A stretch of 64,000 bases of DNA, taken from NCBI GenBank assembly GCA_965153455.1, contig OZ234495.1, positions 17,480,875 through 17,544,874 on the forward strand, written 5' to 3'. The notes beneath the pieces were generated by a model. The model saw only the letters and a list, made by a program, of their open reading frames with translations. It made no database searches and had not been told where the DNA came from. This document shows positions 24,884-36,982 of the stretch, piece after piece; position 1 is the first letter of the stretch, and the number at the start of each line of letters is the position of its first letter. The stretch is from Sphagnum compactum (lineage: Eukaryota; Bryophyta; Sphagnopsida; Sphagnales). The position numbers and the translations under genes were made by a program.

Positions 24884-27252
24884 ACTGCAATAAATATTTA
24901 AGTGTTTTTACAGGGTATCAAACCTCAGTTCCAGGATGCAAAACATGCATCACTCTGGATCTAGAGTGATGCAAGGCCAATTTCTTTCAAGAGCAGAAAA
25001 CCAAGCACATGAGTCAAATGATTTAAAGCTCAAACTCTTTTCAAAGCAATCAGATTCCATCTCCAAATTGCCAGAGGAGTAGCTCAGACAAAAAAAGCAT
25101 TGACAATCCTTTCTGTTGCACATGTTGCAGTTTTGCAAATGATTCATGATTTTGTGTAGGATTGATTCCTGCCTATTTTCAACTGCAAGTTGAATTCTGT
25201 GCAGGTGCGAAATTGTTCCAGATTGCCAAGGAACTTTTGATTTGCAACACAAGATTGAATTGAAAAACATCACCACTGTTTCATACTCTTCTTTAAGTCC
25301 AAAGATCTGTTCTTGGGTTCACAAGATCAGTCTTACTGGAGTCAAGGGATCTGTTCTTCTTGGATTCACGAGATCCGCCTTCTTGGAGTCAAGGGATCTG
25401 TCAAAACAAAAGGGAATATTCTGGGAAAAATCACAAAGTTTCCCCCCAAAAAAGCTTTTTGAAAGATCTCCTATTTGTAAAGCACTGCCTGGATTTTTCC
25501 TTTGTATTTTCAGCTACCTTACGTGCCTGAAGAAACCTGTTTTCAGCAAGCGGGTTCTTCTGCCGTGGAAGGTACCAGCCACGCTGTACTGGGATCTTCT
25601 GACCAGTGGAAGGTGCCAGCCAGCCTCTCACTATTTCTTAAAAAGTGAAAAATCCCAGCTCTGCTTTCCGAAGGTAAAGGACCTGAGTACAGGCCCTTCC
25701 ATGATTTTCGACCTGTTCCCGCGGCCTCAGGCGCAGTTCTCAAATCACAAAAGGGCCTGTACTTATGCCCGTTCCCTAGACATCTAGATCTGGACAATGC
25801 CGAGGATCCTAGCCAGTGCACCTACTTGAGGAATTTGGAAAAAAAAAACACTGGTGATTTACCTATAAGAAGATTAGGCGAATTTTGTTTATAAGCAAGA
25901 AATTAAAAATTGGAAAAAGCTTGAATCATCCTTCTATATTGTTGACTATCCTACAGGAACCTAATATAGTGATTGTTATTAAAAATTTCAGAAATATGAC
26001 GATTTAAAAACCCCTAAAAAAATGACTTTTCCCCATTTTCTATTTTAAAATTAGCTAGAAAAAGGCATTGTTTGGTTATATAACAGATGACTAGATGGTT
26101 ATAAAATAAGTCTGGATAATATTTTTAATAAGGAGAAGTACAAACTCTGTAGTTGAAAAGGGGCATTTGAAAGGGGGAAATTTTTTGTTTAATAAAAAAA
26201 CTAGGGTTTGGGTAAGGCCCTCTTCACACTAGAGAGTTGAGGGGCCGTGGACCATCAAAGTATTTAGGAACCATTAAACTTATCCCAATTGCCATCCCAT
26301 GTAAATTTGAAAATGGATTTGAGTGGGCCATGGTCATCAATTATGGTATATAAAGTTAATTAAACTAATTGGATGAATCAAGAGAAAGGGGGCAACTAAT
26401 TAAATTTTTTGGGTGGAGCTCGTGTGATTGATTGAGGGAACCAAAAAAAAAATTTGGACAAACTTGGGGTACTTGGGGTACCTTTAGGGTTTAGGGTTTC
26501 CAAAACTTTTCGCATTGTGCAGCTTCAAAATTTCAACATTTTGACATTACGAGCATGAAATTGCACAAAAAATTTGACAATTTAAAAAATAATTTAATTA
26601 TCTCTGATAAACTTTATTAAAACAAAGCACCCAAAGCAAAGGCCGAGAGGGAGGACAAAGAGTCAGAATCCAAGTCTGAGCCAAAAGCACACAAACCCAA
26701 AGGGGGGTTCACAATGGGAGCAAAGGAACAAATACAAAGTTATTCAAAATCCTCCCAAAACATACCCTTTCTATTTAAGAAAGGGTTTAGGGTTTAGGGT
26801 CCAAGCAAAGAGTTCACGCTATGTTCTCTAAAGAGTTCCCAATAGCACCACACTTTTATCCCATATGCTTTGGCAAATGTTGTCCTCCTTTCACCTACTT
26901 AGATCGGCCAAACAGCAGAAACCCTAAACCCTAAAGGAATATTGTGACAAAATATTCTATTCATCTCGAAAATAAATAAATAAATAAATAAATAGCTAAC
27001 TAAATAATCGCAACAGCCCGAAATTTCGCACCCAAAAAAACCGCTGCTACAAAGAGGGCCGAAAATAAAAATGAAAAATAAGAATTAGGGTTCGAAAGAG
27101 GACTAAATAGAAGTGCCTGGGTTCGCTCGCTCTTTGTTTGGCGATCATTCGTTTTCCCTGTCGTGCTTTCCTTTTGCGTACCGGTTGTTTTGTCGTTGCA
27201 GCTCGTCGATTTCCCTTTCGTGCTTTTCTTCAGCTCCGCGTAATATCGAACT
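24884..27252. other. Intergenic region with a minisatellite and telo-boxes, no supported gene
   Basis: At about 25301-25400 a unit of about 23 bp recurs four times with variation (alternating ...gatctgttcttgg.ttcac and gatc..tctt..tggagtcaag). Open frames at 25242-25787 (plus) and 25431-25631 (minus) cover this repeat and the flank and resemble no known protein. Telomere-like doublets or triplets occur at 26488-26502, 26784-26801 and 26919-26935, and an (AAAT)n run at 26970-26993. The last 150 bp is presumably the promoter and 5' UTR of the SF3b5 gene. Confidence 0.6.
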
Positions 27253-29634
27253 ATGCAGGTACTTATATATCTTTCTTTGCTCTTCTTTCTCCTCTTCCTT
27301 CTTCTTCTTGTTTTGCTTTTTGTGTCTAAGAAACCCGGAAAATAAACACAGAGGTAGGTTCCAGGGTTCTTTGAGGTCCAATATGTTTCTCCTCTTGCTT
27401 CTGTCATAATCTCTATAAGTATGTGTTTCCGACGACATAATTTTTACGTCTTCTTGGAAGCATACCAAAAACGAAACGGAATATGACACCGCTCCGAATT
27501 TTTCTTTTGCCTAGGAAACAGGTTTCCAGGGTTTAGGATTGCAGATCTGTAATTTGCAGATTTTAGGCAGCTTTCGAGTTTATGGAGATGATCCTTTTCC
27601 AGTAAGAAACCCAGAAAATAAACAGAGGCAGGTTTCCAGGGTTTTTTGAGGTCCAATATGTGTCTCCTCTTGCTTCAGTCATAATCTCTATCCGTATGTA
27701 TTTCCGACGACATATTCTTATATCTTCTTTGACAGTGCACCGATTTTTTCGTTTGTGGTAAGAAACCCCGGAAGCAGATACAGGTTTCGAGGGTTTAGGG
27801 TTGCAAATTTTAGGGTTTAGAGTTGGAGATCTGTAATTTGCAGATTTTAGGCAGCTTTCCGAGTTTACAGAGATGAGCCTTTTCTGATAAGACACCTGGA
27901 AAACAAACAGAAGCAGGTTTCCAGGGTTCTTTGAGGTCCAATAGGTTTCTCCTCTTCAGTTATAATCTCTGTAAGTATGTGTTTCCGATGAAATATTTTT
28001 ACATCTTTGGAAGCATATCCGAAAAGAAACAGAACATGACAAGTGCTCTGAATTTTTCATTTTTTGTCTAAAAAGCCCTGGAAAAAGCAGATACAGGTTT
28101 CCTGGGTTTAGGGTTTAAGGTTGCAGATCTGTGATTTGCAGATTTTAGGCAGCTTTTGAGTTTACAAAGATGAGAGCCTTTTCCAATAAAGTAGAATCAA
28201 AACAGTGCAGGTCTGTGTCCTATGGTGCAGAATTGTTGCCTACCATAGTTTTACTGCTCTATCAGAAACCTTTCCCAATGTGACTCCAAGTAGGTACTGT
28301 TTGCTTCTTTCCTCTTAAAGCTGTAGGACCATTGCAAAATGTATGCACACCAGGATGTTGATAAGGTACCCTTCAACACCAATTTTTGACTGGTGTTTTC
28401 ATACTACTAATATGGATCATTCTGGTGGTTTCAGGCCAGTGACAGATTCAACATAAATAGTCAGCTTGAGCATTTACAGGCCAAATATGTGGGCACTGGT
28501 CATGCAGATGTCAATCGTTTGTAAGTCTAACTTTCTGCCCTGACCTCTATCTATCTGTGATCTGACTCAAGGTTTTTTGAACCATTAGGCAGTTTCTTTC
28601 TGTAATAATGACAAATTTTGAAGTCTAGAAGATCAGAATTGGTTCCCTTTTTCTGTGGCATGCAATGCCAAGGTTTGGTCTTGTGAAACTGAAAAAAAAT
28701 TTGATCCTTGAAACATTCCGGTCATATGGGGTTAGCTACCAATTGTGCTGACATTATTTGTTCTGAGAGCCAAAAAGAATTGGAGCTTGGTCAGTCAGAC
28801 ACTCTCTCTCTTTCAGTCTGAATATGCAGTGACTGATTGCTTTTAATGTGGGCTGGTGCAATTCTGGGATGCTTTTTGATGTGCTAATGTTTCTTGGATG
28901 TGAGGGTGTGCAGTGAATGGGCAGTGAATATCCAAAGAGACAGCTATGCATCCTACGTTGGACATTACCCAATCCTTGCCTATTTTGCAATTGCAGAAAA
29001 TGAGTCCATTGGCCGGGAACGCTACAACTTCATGCAGGTGAATTGCTGTGTATCTTGTATTTGTATGTTGCATAATGACATGTGGCCTTGTTCTGAGATT
29101 TGTAAGGTATCCATCTGAGTTTAGGGTATCATAGCAACAGGAGTACTGAGAGACAGTTGTAGCAGTTAGGGTTTTGGCAAAGGATTGACTTGAAATTCTA
29201 CAAGGAGCTAGTCAATTTGACTCACCAGCAGCAAGAATTTCTATGGAGAAAGTACTACTAGTATCATATAAAGACGACTAAACTAAATCCTTTCATGTCT
29301 GCCATCAAGTTGCAAGTGGTTACTGTAGGTGCCAACTATTATTTGAACATAGGATATGTAGTTAGAAGCTAAATAGGTATAACAGTGGGAAATTCAAGTT
29401 GCAAGGGCTTGGCAAACTGGGGCTGTGGTTCAGGGTTTTGATCTATTGTTTTACATTCCACTTTGTGAGTGGCTGTCTCCCTCCATGATCAGAAGCTTGT
29501 AGAGCAGGTGGTTCCCTCTTAATTTGAAGAAGGTACTGGTCCAGAAATGCTAACTCTATTGAGGTCTCATTTGGTTGATGCAGAAAATGCTTTTGCCATG
29601 TGGAAAACCTCCAGATAGGGACCAGGAGGATTGA
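27253..29634 (+). CDS. SF3B5: Splicing factor SF3b subunit 5 (SF3B5/SF3b10)
   Basis: A small core subunit of the U2 snRNP SF3b complex, which helps recognise the intron branch point in the nucleus. Four exons: 27253-27258 (just ATG CAG), 28435-28520, 28914-29037, 29584-29634, giving 88 aa, against about 86-87 in the family. Phases 0, 2, 0 fit exactly. The protein opens MQASDRFNINSQLEH, has AKYVGTGHADVN, FEWAVNIQRDSYASYVGHY and FAIAENESIGRERYNFMQ, and ends KMLLPCGKPPDRDQED, matching the family throughout. The two-codon first exon and the 1.2-kb intron 1 are notable; I chose this start because MQ-ASDRF is the conserved N-terminus in plants. The gene converges with TGD1, whose 3' end is 1.07 kb downstream. 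Confidence 0.95.
27320..28180. repeat. Three-copy tandem duplication (~285-298 bp) in intron 1 of SF3B5
   Basis: The anchor gatctgtaatttgcagattt recurs at 27544, 27828 and (one change) 28126. A second anchor, caggtttccagggttctttg or close variants, recurs near 27356, 27632 and 27916. The third unit ends at about 28180. Units contain gggtttagggt-type motifs (27529, 27790, 27811, 28104). Divergence is moderate, with indels. Confidence 0.8.
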
Positions 29635-30700
29635 GCAACCTCCACCAAAGCTCAGCTGACTTTTCAGTGGACTAGGCATATTTTCAGTATGGCAGTAAAG
29701 AATTGCCTACTGATTGAGCAACCTACCCAGTGTGATAGTTGTGTTGAGATGCTTTAATGTTCATGAGTGCTCCATCAGTGTTTCAACAAGCAGATATCTT
29801 GTGGCAAGATCCTATATTCCAGTCAAAATGCAAGCATCTAGAGACCTTTCATGAGGAACTTAGCCTACTGCAGGAGATGTTTTGTATCATGTCTTCTTTT
29901 CAGGAGGACAGACATCTGATGAATTGTCTCATGGATATGCTGTAAGGCTATCACACTCTGCAACAAATAAATTCAAATTCACCTCTGAGATTGTTGGATT
30001 ATGTGTGCATGGCTGTTTCTTTCTAAACTCTGAATACCAGCAAATCAAAACAGCTCCAATGAGAATAATTCTCAACAATGATATCAATGCAAAACCAAAG
30101 AAACTAGTGTAAGGGAGTGCAACTAAGAATCTGTTTAGACAAAATGCAGCAATTATGCACAAAATCCCTTTTCTAGTCTATAATACCACACTTCCTAGTT
30201 TGAAATAATTACAATGGGACTTGCATGGCCCAATAGACAATATTTCCAACAGGTACATTTTAGGGTTTGAAAGCTCATCAAATGATGCAGCATACAGAGT
30301 GAAAATGTTACAGCTTGTACTGAGACTCAAAGCTCTATAGCAATGCCTGAGGATCTGAATGGTTTGCAGAAAACCGCTGGCATTTGACTGTTAATACCAG
30401 CCATTTGCTCTAACATCCAATTGCACAGTAATAATGTGGAGCACATTGTAGGTGGTTTGCTGACTCAATATGGTTCCTATGTTTTCCTTTTCTATGCCAG
30501 AGAACAGAAAAGGAATGGATGATGAGGTGAGAGGCAGGATGAACAAGAGAGAAAGATGAGAGACAGGTTTATGATCCAATAGTTGAGCAAGGACTTGGGG
30601 TTTCCCCTTATTGCACAACTATTGGATTCCACTGTTTCAAAGTAGAAAGCACCACAGGAAAATGAAACCGATGACTCATGATTGAGGACCTACATAAAAT
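29635..30700. other. Convergent 3' flank between SF3B5 and TGD1
   Basis: Contains the presumed 3' UTRs of both genes. The small frames at 29757-29945, 29882-30112 and 30391-30618 have no recognisable product. No repeat or RNA gene is seen. Confidence 0.6.
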
Positions 30701-33585
30701 TTACCCCATGGCAGCCTTCAATGCATCTCCAGCCCCTTGGAAGAAGAGCCAAGAAAGTATAAAATCAGCTATGAAGATGCAGACCAAAGAAATGACCACT
30801 GCTGAGGTGGTTGATTCTCCAACACCCTTGGCACCCCCCAGTGTAGTGACTCCCCATGTACAGCTGACAATGGAAATGATGCCCCCAAATACAACTGACT
30901 TGATACTGGTGCTGATAAGATCCCATGGTTGCAGAGCCCTAGCTGCTGACTCCAAAATAATGTTGGAGCTCACATTGTACACTGAATCTGCAAGCAGCAC
31001 ACTGGCAGCCATGGCAACTGAGAAGCACATGACTGTCAAAATGGGCAATGAGATACAGGATGCAATCACCCTTGGAGTCACCAGATAATCCACCGGATCT
31101 GTTCTTAGAACTCGCAAAGTATCCGTCTGCTCTGACACCTGGACACGAAGAGTAAGAATTAGAAATAGTTCAACAATGTTATGAAGCAGACAAGGACAAT
31201 GCAGGAACTACTGAGCTGATAATTGGACATGAGAAAGAGGAAAAGAGACTGATTGCTTTCCCAGGCATGTCAACAGACCAAACAATAAATAGCCAGAGTC
31301 CTCCTTGTATGCCACAATGCTATGACTGAACTAAAAATGCCTGAGCCATCATGTGGCCTCCGTGATGATTTGTGGTGAGTCAAATAGCCATATTCTTCAG
31401 ACAAGAACAGGCCATCCAAAAACAGACATTGCTGCCATGGATGTCTGATCTAAACCGAAGAAAAAAGGACACTCCAGTGCAAATTCAGGAGGCTTTGGCA
31501 AGGGCAATCCATATTCTCTCTAGTTGTTCTAGCTAGCTGTGCAAGTGCATCTCTCTTCTGAAATTGACAGATTGTTCCTTTCCTCTCCCCTGTGCTTTCA
31601 TTGAATGTAAATAATACGTAGACATGAGAGAAAGATTAAGGCTGAACCATTATATATATACACTACAAAGAGAGACCCATTTAGTAGGAGCATCCAAAGC
31701 ACCTAGAGCAACCACAAATTACCAAGACTTCACACCACAAATTTTCCATGAAGGTGATAAAAAGAGTATAAGATACCTGCATGGTACCAAGCTCTGCAGC
31801 AAATGCACTGCCAACTCTGCCAGCCATGATGATGGCAGTCACGACAGGGGAAAGCTCTCTTGCCAGAGCAAGGGACAGCACACCTCCAACAGACCTTGTC
31901 AGCCCCAACCTTGCAAACTCTCGCACAAACTGGAGGCCAAAGCCCCAAACTGTTCAGTCATTTTCAACTGCCCAGATCCATTGAACTGCACATAAACGAT
32001 CTACTTACTGCAGGTAAAGTACCTCATGTATTTTGGATTCAGAACTAAAATCTTGGGAATCACTTAGTTTGTCAAATACTGCCAATCAAGAATCTCCATA
32101 TAGCTATGAGTGCTTCATTCTGCTGGAAACAGGAAGTGCAGATTTCATTTGAAGAAAACATTTTCAACAGCCACTGGAAACATAAACTTCAGCCTAGAGG
32201 GCATTCTAATCTGAATCTCACCATCTATGATCAAACCAATAGCCTACTGATTAGGGATCCTGGCACATTATCCTAGTGATGGGCCAAAGGAATGGGAACT
32301 AAGGAGCTTGTGGGTCCTTGAGAGGGAGTTTTTAGCAACCACAACATCCATCAGGCAGGAGTTGGAAAACTGTTACACATTCAGAAAGGAAGTAATCACT
32401 GACTGTATAGGGGTGAGAAGAGACAATCATACTTTCTTGGCAGACATGATGTCATTCTTCATCTCCTCTCTTCCTCGCTGATAAACATCCTCATGAGCAG
32501 CTATAGTTTACTCACATTATTGGAGGGGTTTGTCAAGAATTATCATCAGCAGTGAACAAGGCAGTAGCGAACAGAGAAGTCATAGAAGGGAAGTGGGGAT
32601 TGTGCCTGCCTGTATTGTGAAAACCATCCCAACAAATGAAGCTGTGAGGAGGCTGACACCAAGGGATCGTGGCCCGACAAGCTCAAGCTGCTGTAATGTG
32701 TTCCGCACATGCACCCTGCCTCTGATGGATCTTATAATTACCTGCCATCATCAACAGGAGCACCACCTGCAACCTCTCATCTTCTAAACCTTTGGCTTGC
32801 ATCTGCACAGAGATGACTAAGAAATCAAATTCTCCTTTGACTAGCATCATCACATTGGTAACTCCATTCAGAACTTGTCAAATTGTTCTCTTCCAGAAGG
32901 AGGAACCCTAAACCCTAACCTAAACTATACTCTTCTCTCAACTAAAGGTCCATTTCCTACTCCAAGAAGGAGAAAATGTGGAGAACCTGGAATGCTAGGG
33001 CTTAGGGTTTCAAAAAGCGTCAACCTGGCCTGCAATAATGAATGCCGCTAAAGCTCGCCACAAGTAGCGTGGTGGCTTCCAGTTTGCGAGAAACGGTTTA
33101 GATTGCACTTCTTCTTCCTCTACGACTGACGCCGGAGGAGGAGGAAGAGGAGGTACGGGAATCGTGGCTCCATCTTCGTTCGACGGGGGTCCTACTGCTT
33201 TGGCTCCCACAGCAGACGTCACAGTCGACTCCGTTGCTCTCCAATACTCGCCGTTGTTCTCTCCAATTCTTCTCGTATCTCCTGCTGGTTTCCTGCTGAT
33301 GCTGCTATCCACGCTCACCCTCCCTGAACTTCTTCGCCTCCTCTTGAAATAGGGATAGGTGCAGCTACTGCTACTGCTGCCTTGCTGCCTTCCACGGATC
33401 CGCAAGCTGGCAAAAGAAGAAGAATCTGTTACCTGGACACTAGACAGGAGAGTTCGACCTCTCGAGCATCGGATGAGTGAGGACGTTTCCGACATGAGCC
33501 CTCGACGATGATGCGTTTTGTGAGAGAAGACTTGGAAACAGACCTGCAGCAGCAGCGAGGTGGTTGCCATGGTGTTTGCAAGCAC
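30701..33585 (-). CDS. TGD1: TGD1, chloroplast inner-envelope lipid ABC transporter permease (MlaE family)
   Basis: TGD1 is the permease of the TGD1-TGD2-TGD3 importer that brings ER-derived phosphatidate to the plastid for galactolipid synthesis. Exons: 33585-33025, 32741-32610, 31929-31777, 31138-30701; all junctions are phase 0, giving 427 aa (422 from the ATG at 33570). Exon 1 encodes a Ser/Arg-rich transit peptide, an acidic linker (VVEEEEVQS) and KPPRYLWRALAAFIIAGQ. Exon 2 gives VIIRSIRGRVHVRNTLQQLE, exon 3 ARELSPVVTAIIMAGRVGSA, and exon 4 the MlaE signature SEQTDTLRVL plus hydrophobic segments and GGAKGVGESTTSAVV. This matches plant TGD1 throughout. The exon 2 donor is GC (CAG then gcaggc), since no GT fits the frame. 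It is antisense to, and converges with, SF3B5. Confidence 0.93.
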
Positions 33586-35770
33586 AGGAATCTCTCATCA
33601 GCCCAACTGTGTCCTCACCATCAAAGTTTCTTGACACCGAGGTGGCGAAGACCAATCGCGATTATCATCTGCTGAGCTTCTTCTTTCACGCTCTCCGCCC
33701 GCATTTGAGCTTGTGCAGCGTGAGGAGCTACCGCAACAGAAGAGAAAGAAGATGAAGAAGAAGAAGAGGGAATTGTGGCGATGGCGAAACCCCCCGTTCT
33801 TTTCTCTGCAACGCAACTCCCGAGCTCCTCGTCGTGCTGCCCGAAACCGAAATGTTCAAGCATTCGTTCCTCGCCGGGAGGGCAGGGCAGTGGGTGTTGT
33901 GCGGGTATCAGCAGGCACGGTTTCCAACGGGACAAATGACCTTATTTCCCCCACCCGGGTATTTAACCAGGTATCTGGGTTCAGCAGTGGATGCAGAAAA
34001 TTTAAATATAACCGTGTACACGTAGGTATAACCCACCATAGACTAGGGTCAGGCTCCACATTTGACAATACAAATACTGTATTAAATTTTCAAGTTGGGC
34101 AACCATTAAATTATTTTTTTGAAAATTAAGAATTTTTTAAGAAATTAATATCTGTTTGAAATGTCAAGTTTTAAGAAAATTACAAGAGAGGGAATTTTAT
34201 TTTTTAAATGGTGGAGCAAGTAGTTATTCAATAATAGAGTAGTGAAATTATTTATATTGTGGCCTGTGATAATTATGATGGTTTTTTTTAACACCTCAAC
34301 TTCACATTTTCAAAAAAAATTCATTTTGATATTTAGAGGATTATTTAATGTTGAAACTGATCCTTAGGTAAAGGTAAAGTCTAAAGACTAGGCTTGGGTC
34401 ATGAGTAAGGTTTTTGTTTTGTTTTTCCTTTCTTAAAAATACAACTTTGATGTCAAAAAAATTGGCAAGTATTTCCAAAATTTTAGCAAAAATTAGTCAA
34501 ATTTACACTAGAAAAAAAATTTCCCCAAAAATGTTTCTCAATTTTTTTAATTAAAAAATGACAAATTTTGTTGATAAAAAATCCCTAGTCGTGAGGATGG
34601 AACTTTTACTTGTAAAATTTTGTAAACAAGATTTTTCATCTTGCATACTAGCACCCCCTTCCAACATGGAAATTGACAGTGGATCAATGAGAAAATAGAG
34701 ATAATTAAGAACACATATTTATAATGAATTCTCTATCCAACCTTAGGGTTACACAAGTTTTTACAAACTTTAAGATTTATACTTGAGCTCTAGCTTATTC
34801 CTAATTAAAAATGAACATCTCACATGAAAATGTTATGTTTCTTAGTATTACATGCTCAAGGTCATCAACCCATGTAAATATTACCTCCACCTAATGGGGG
34901 TGATCACATGCAATGTGTTACTTAACTAACCTTTTAACTTAAGTATCTCAATATAATTTTAAAAAGTGAACCGCATGAAGCACAAATATTGAAAAGAAAA
35001 CTAAATTGACAAAAGTAGCTTATGGGATGTTGACATCCAACACAACTAAAGCTAATGAGATTAATAGCTAAGATTTTGCATTCATCTCCTACATAATTGG
35101 TAGTCAAAAGTAGATGGATTCACATCTAGTATAGTATGTGGGTGTGGGTGTATTTTTTTCTTTTCTTTTCCCATTTTTTGATATTAGAAAATTGTCAAAA
35201 AAATTCCAACACAATGACAAAATTCATCAAATTTACGATAGAAAAAAACATCTCAAAATTTTGGAAAATTTGTTCCTCAATTGTGAAAAATATTTCTTTT
35301 GAAATTTGAATTTCGCAAAATGTTGCCGCAAACAAATCAATGATGTGATCAGTTAAATGCCACAATAATCGAAATGACTATGTACATTAGGTATCAATAG
35401 AAAATTTTAGAACTTTGGCAGTGCGTAGGCAGCCAATTTCTGAAAAAAATTCAACATTTACTGAAAAACATTTAATTATTGCAAGAATGGAAAAAAGGTA
35501 GTATGGTATTGAAATAGGATTTTAGATTGGCTATTGAAAGATGTAGGACCCTATAGGAAACCTTGCCTCATGGGAAGCAGAAAGAGGAGGTTTTTTTAGG
35601 GAACAGAAGTGAGTATTTTAAAACTCTGGATGAGTCCACGTGTCTGTGGGGGCTTCAATGGGTCCTATTTGGGTTCCTAGTTCCTACCGGCACTACCATT
35701 GTAAACGATAAATCAATGTGTGAGCATTTTGTTGTTAACTTTCATTTCGTAAAGCTCATTTTTTCTTAGC
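33586..35770. other. TGD1 upstream region followed by AT-rich intergenic sequence
   Basis: 33586-34000 is GC-richer with GAA/CTT-rich runs and is presumably the TGD1 promoter and 5' UTR. From 34080 it is AT-rich. Inverted relatives of dispersed family A occur at about 34440-34570 and 35175-35300 (for example caaatttacactagaaaaaa and catcaaatttacgatagaaa). No gene is supported. Confidence 0.55.
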
Positions 35771-36946
35771 CTTTCAAGTTGCAAGGTTCACCTTGTGATT
35801 AGCATTTCATTTGAAGTGTGCTCTCGTATAATCATGATTGATTGTAGGGAATGTCTTGTTGATATGATAGCATACCACTGGGTGAAAGCTCCTCAGTTAT
35901 ATCATGTATCTTATTGTCTTTCAAGTTGCAAGGCTCACCTTGTGATTAGCATTTCATTTGAAGTGTGCTCTCATATACCCATGATTGATTGTAGGGAATG
36001 TCTTGTTAATATGATAGCATACCACTGGGCGAAAGCTCCTCAGTTATATCATGTATCTTATTGTCTTTCAAGTTGCAAGGCTCACCTTGTGATTAGCATT
36101 TCATTTGAAGTGTGCTCTCGTATAATCATGATTGATTGTAGGGAATGTCTTGTTGATATGATAGCATACCACTGGGCGAAAGCTCCTCAGTTATATCATG
36201 TATCTTATTGTCTTTCAAGTTGCAAGGCTCACCTTGTGATTAGCATTTCATTTGAAGTGTGCTCTCGTATAATCATGATTGATTGTAGGGAATGTCTTGT
36301 TAATATGATAGCATACCACTGGGCGAAAGCTCCTCAGTTATATCATGTATCTTATTGTCTTTCAAGTTGCAAGGCTCACCTTGTGATTAGCATTTCATTT
36401 GAAGTGTGCTCTCGTATAATCATGATTGATTGTAGGGAATGTCTTGTTAATATGATAGCATACCACTGGGCGAAAGCTCCTCAGTTATATCATGTATCTT
36501 ATTGTCTTTCAAGTTGCAAGGCTCACCTTGTGATTAGCATTTCATTTGAAGTGTGCTCTCGTATAATCATGATTGATTGTAGGGAATGTCTTGTTAATAT
36601 GATAGCATACCACTGGGCGAAAGCTCCTCAGTTATATCATGTATCTTATTGTCTTTCAAGTTGCAAGGCTCACCTTGTGATTAGCATTTCATTTGAAGTG
36701 TGCTCTCGTATAATCATGATTGATTGTAGGGAATGTCTTGTTAATATGATAGCATACCACTGGGCGAAAGCTCCTCAGTTATATCATGTATCTTATTGTC
36801 TTTCAAGTTGCAAGGCTCACCTTGTGATTAGCATTTCATTTGAAGTGTGCTCTGGTATACTCATGATTGATTGTAAGGAATGTCTTGTTAATATGATAGC
36901 ATACCACTGGGTGAAAGCTCCTCAGTTATATCATGTATCTTATTTG
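35771..36946. repeat. Eight-copy tandem array of an exact 147-bp unit
   Basis: The anchor ctttcaagttgcaagg recurs at 35771, 35918 and every 147 bp to 36800. Eight units have no length change; a broken start follows at about 36947. The inner copies are almost identical. The first two and the last differ at a few bases (for example tatacccatg in unit 2, and tggtatactcatg and gtaaggaatg in unit 8). That gradient (outer copies divergent, inner copies alike) is typical of unequal exchange or gene conversion. The length equals the DNA wrapped on one nucleosome core, which may be coincidence. Confidence 0.95.
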
Positions 36947-36982
36947 TCTTTCCACAATTTAAAATCATCTTATTCTTTTTAA
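35795..36982 (+). other. Open reading frame of 395 codons through the 147-bp array
   Basis: One plus-strand frame stays open through all eight units because 147 is divisible by 3. Each unit gives a 49-residue repeat with five Cys (FEVCSRIIMIDCRECL ... YCLSSCKAHL), a segment AYHWAKAPQLYHV, and alternating hydrophobic residues. The ATG lies inside unit 1, and the frame ends 12 codons after the array (HNLKSSYSF). No signal peptide, flanking exon or recognised domain is visible. A random 49-codon stretch stays open in a given frame roughly 10% of the time, so amplification of a chance ORF is a sufficient explanation. Coding is possible but unproven. Confidence 0.3.

Noticed and set aside
25242-25787. 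181-codon plus-strand ORF as a gene
   Set aside because: It spans a 23-bp minisatellite and flanking sequence, with no domain, splice context or homologue that I recognise.
35771-36946. CRISPR array
   Set aside because: Direct 147-bp tandem repeats with no spacer/repeat alternation in a eukaryotic window.
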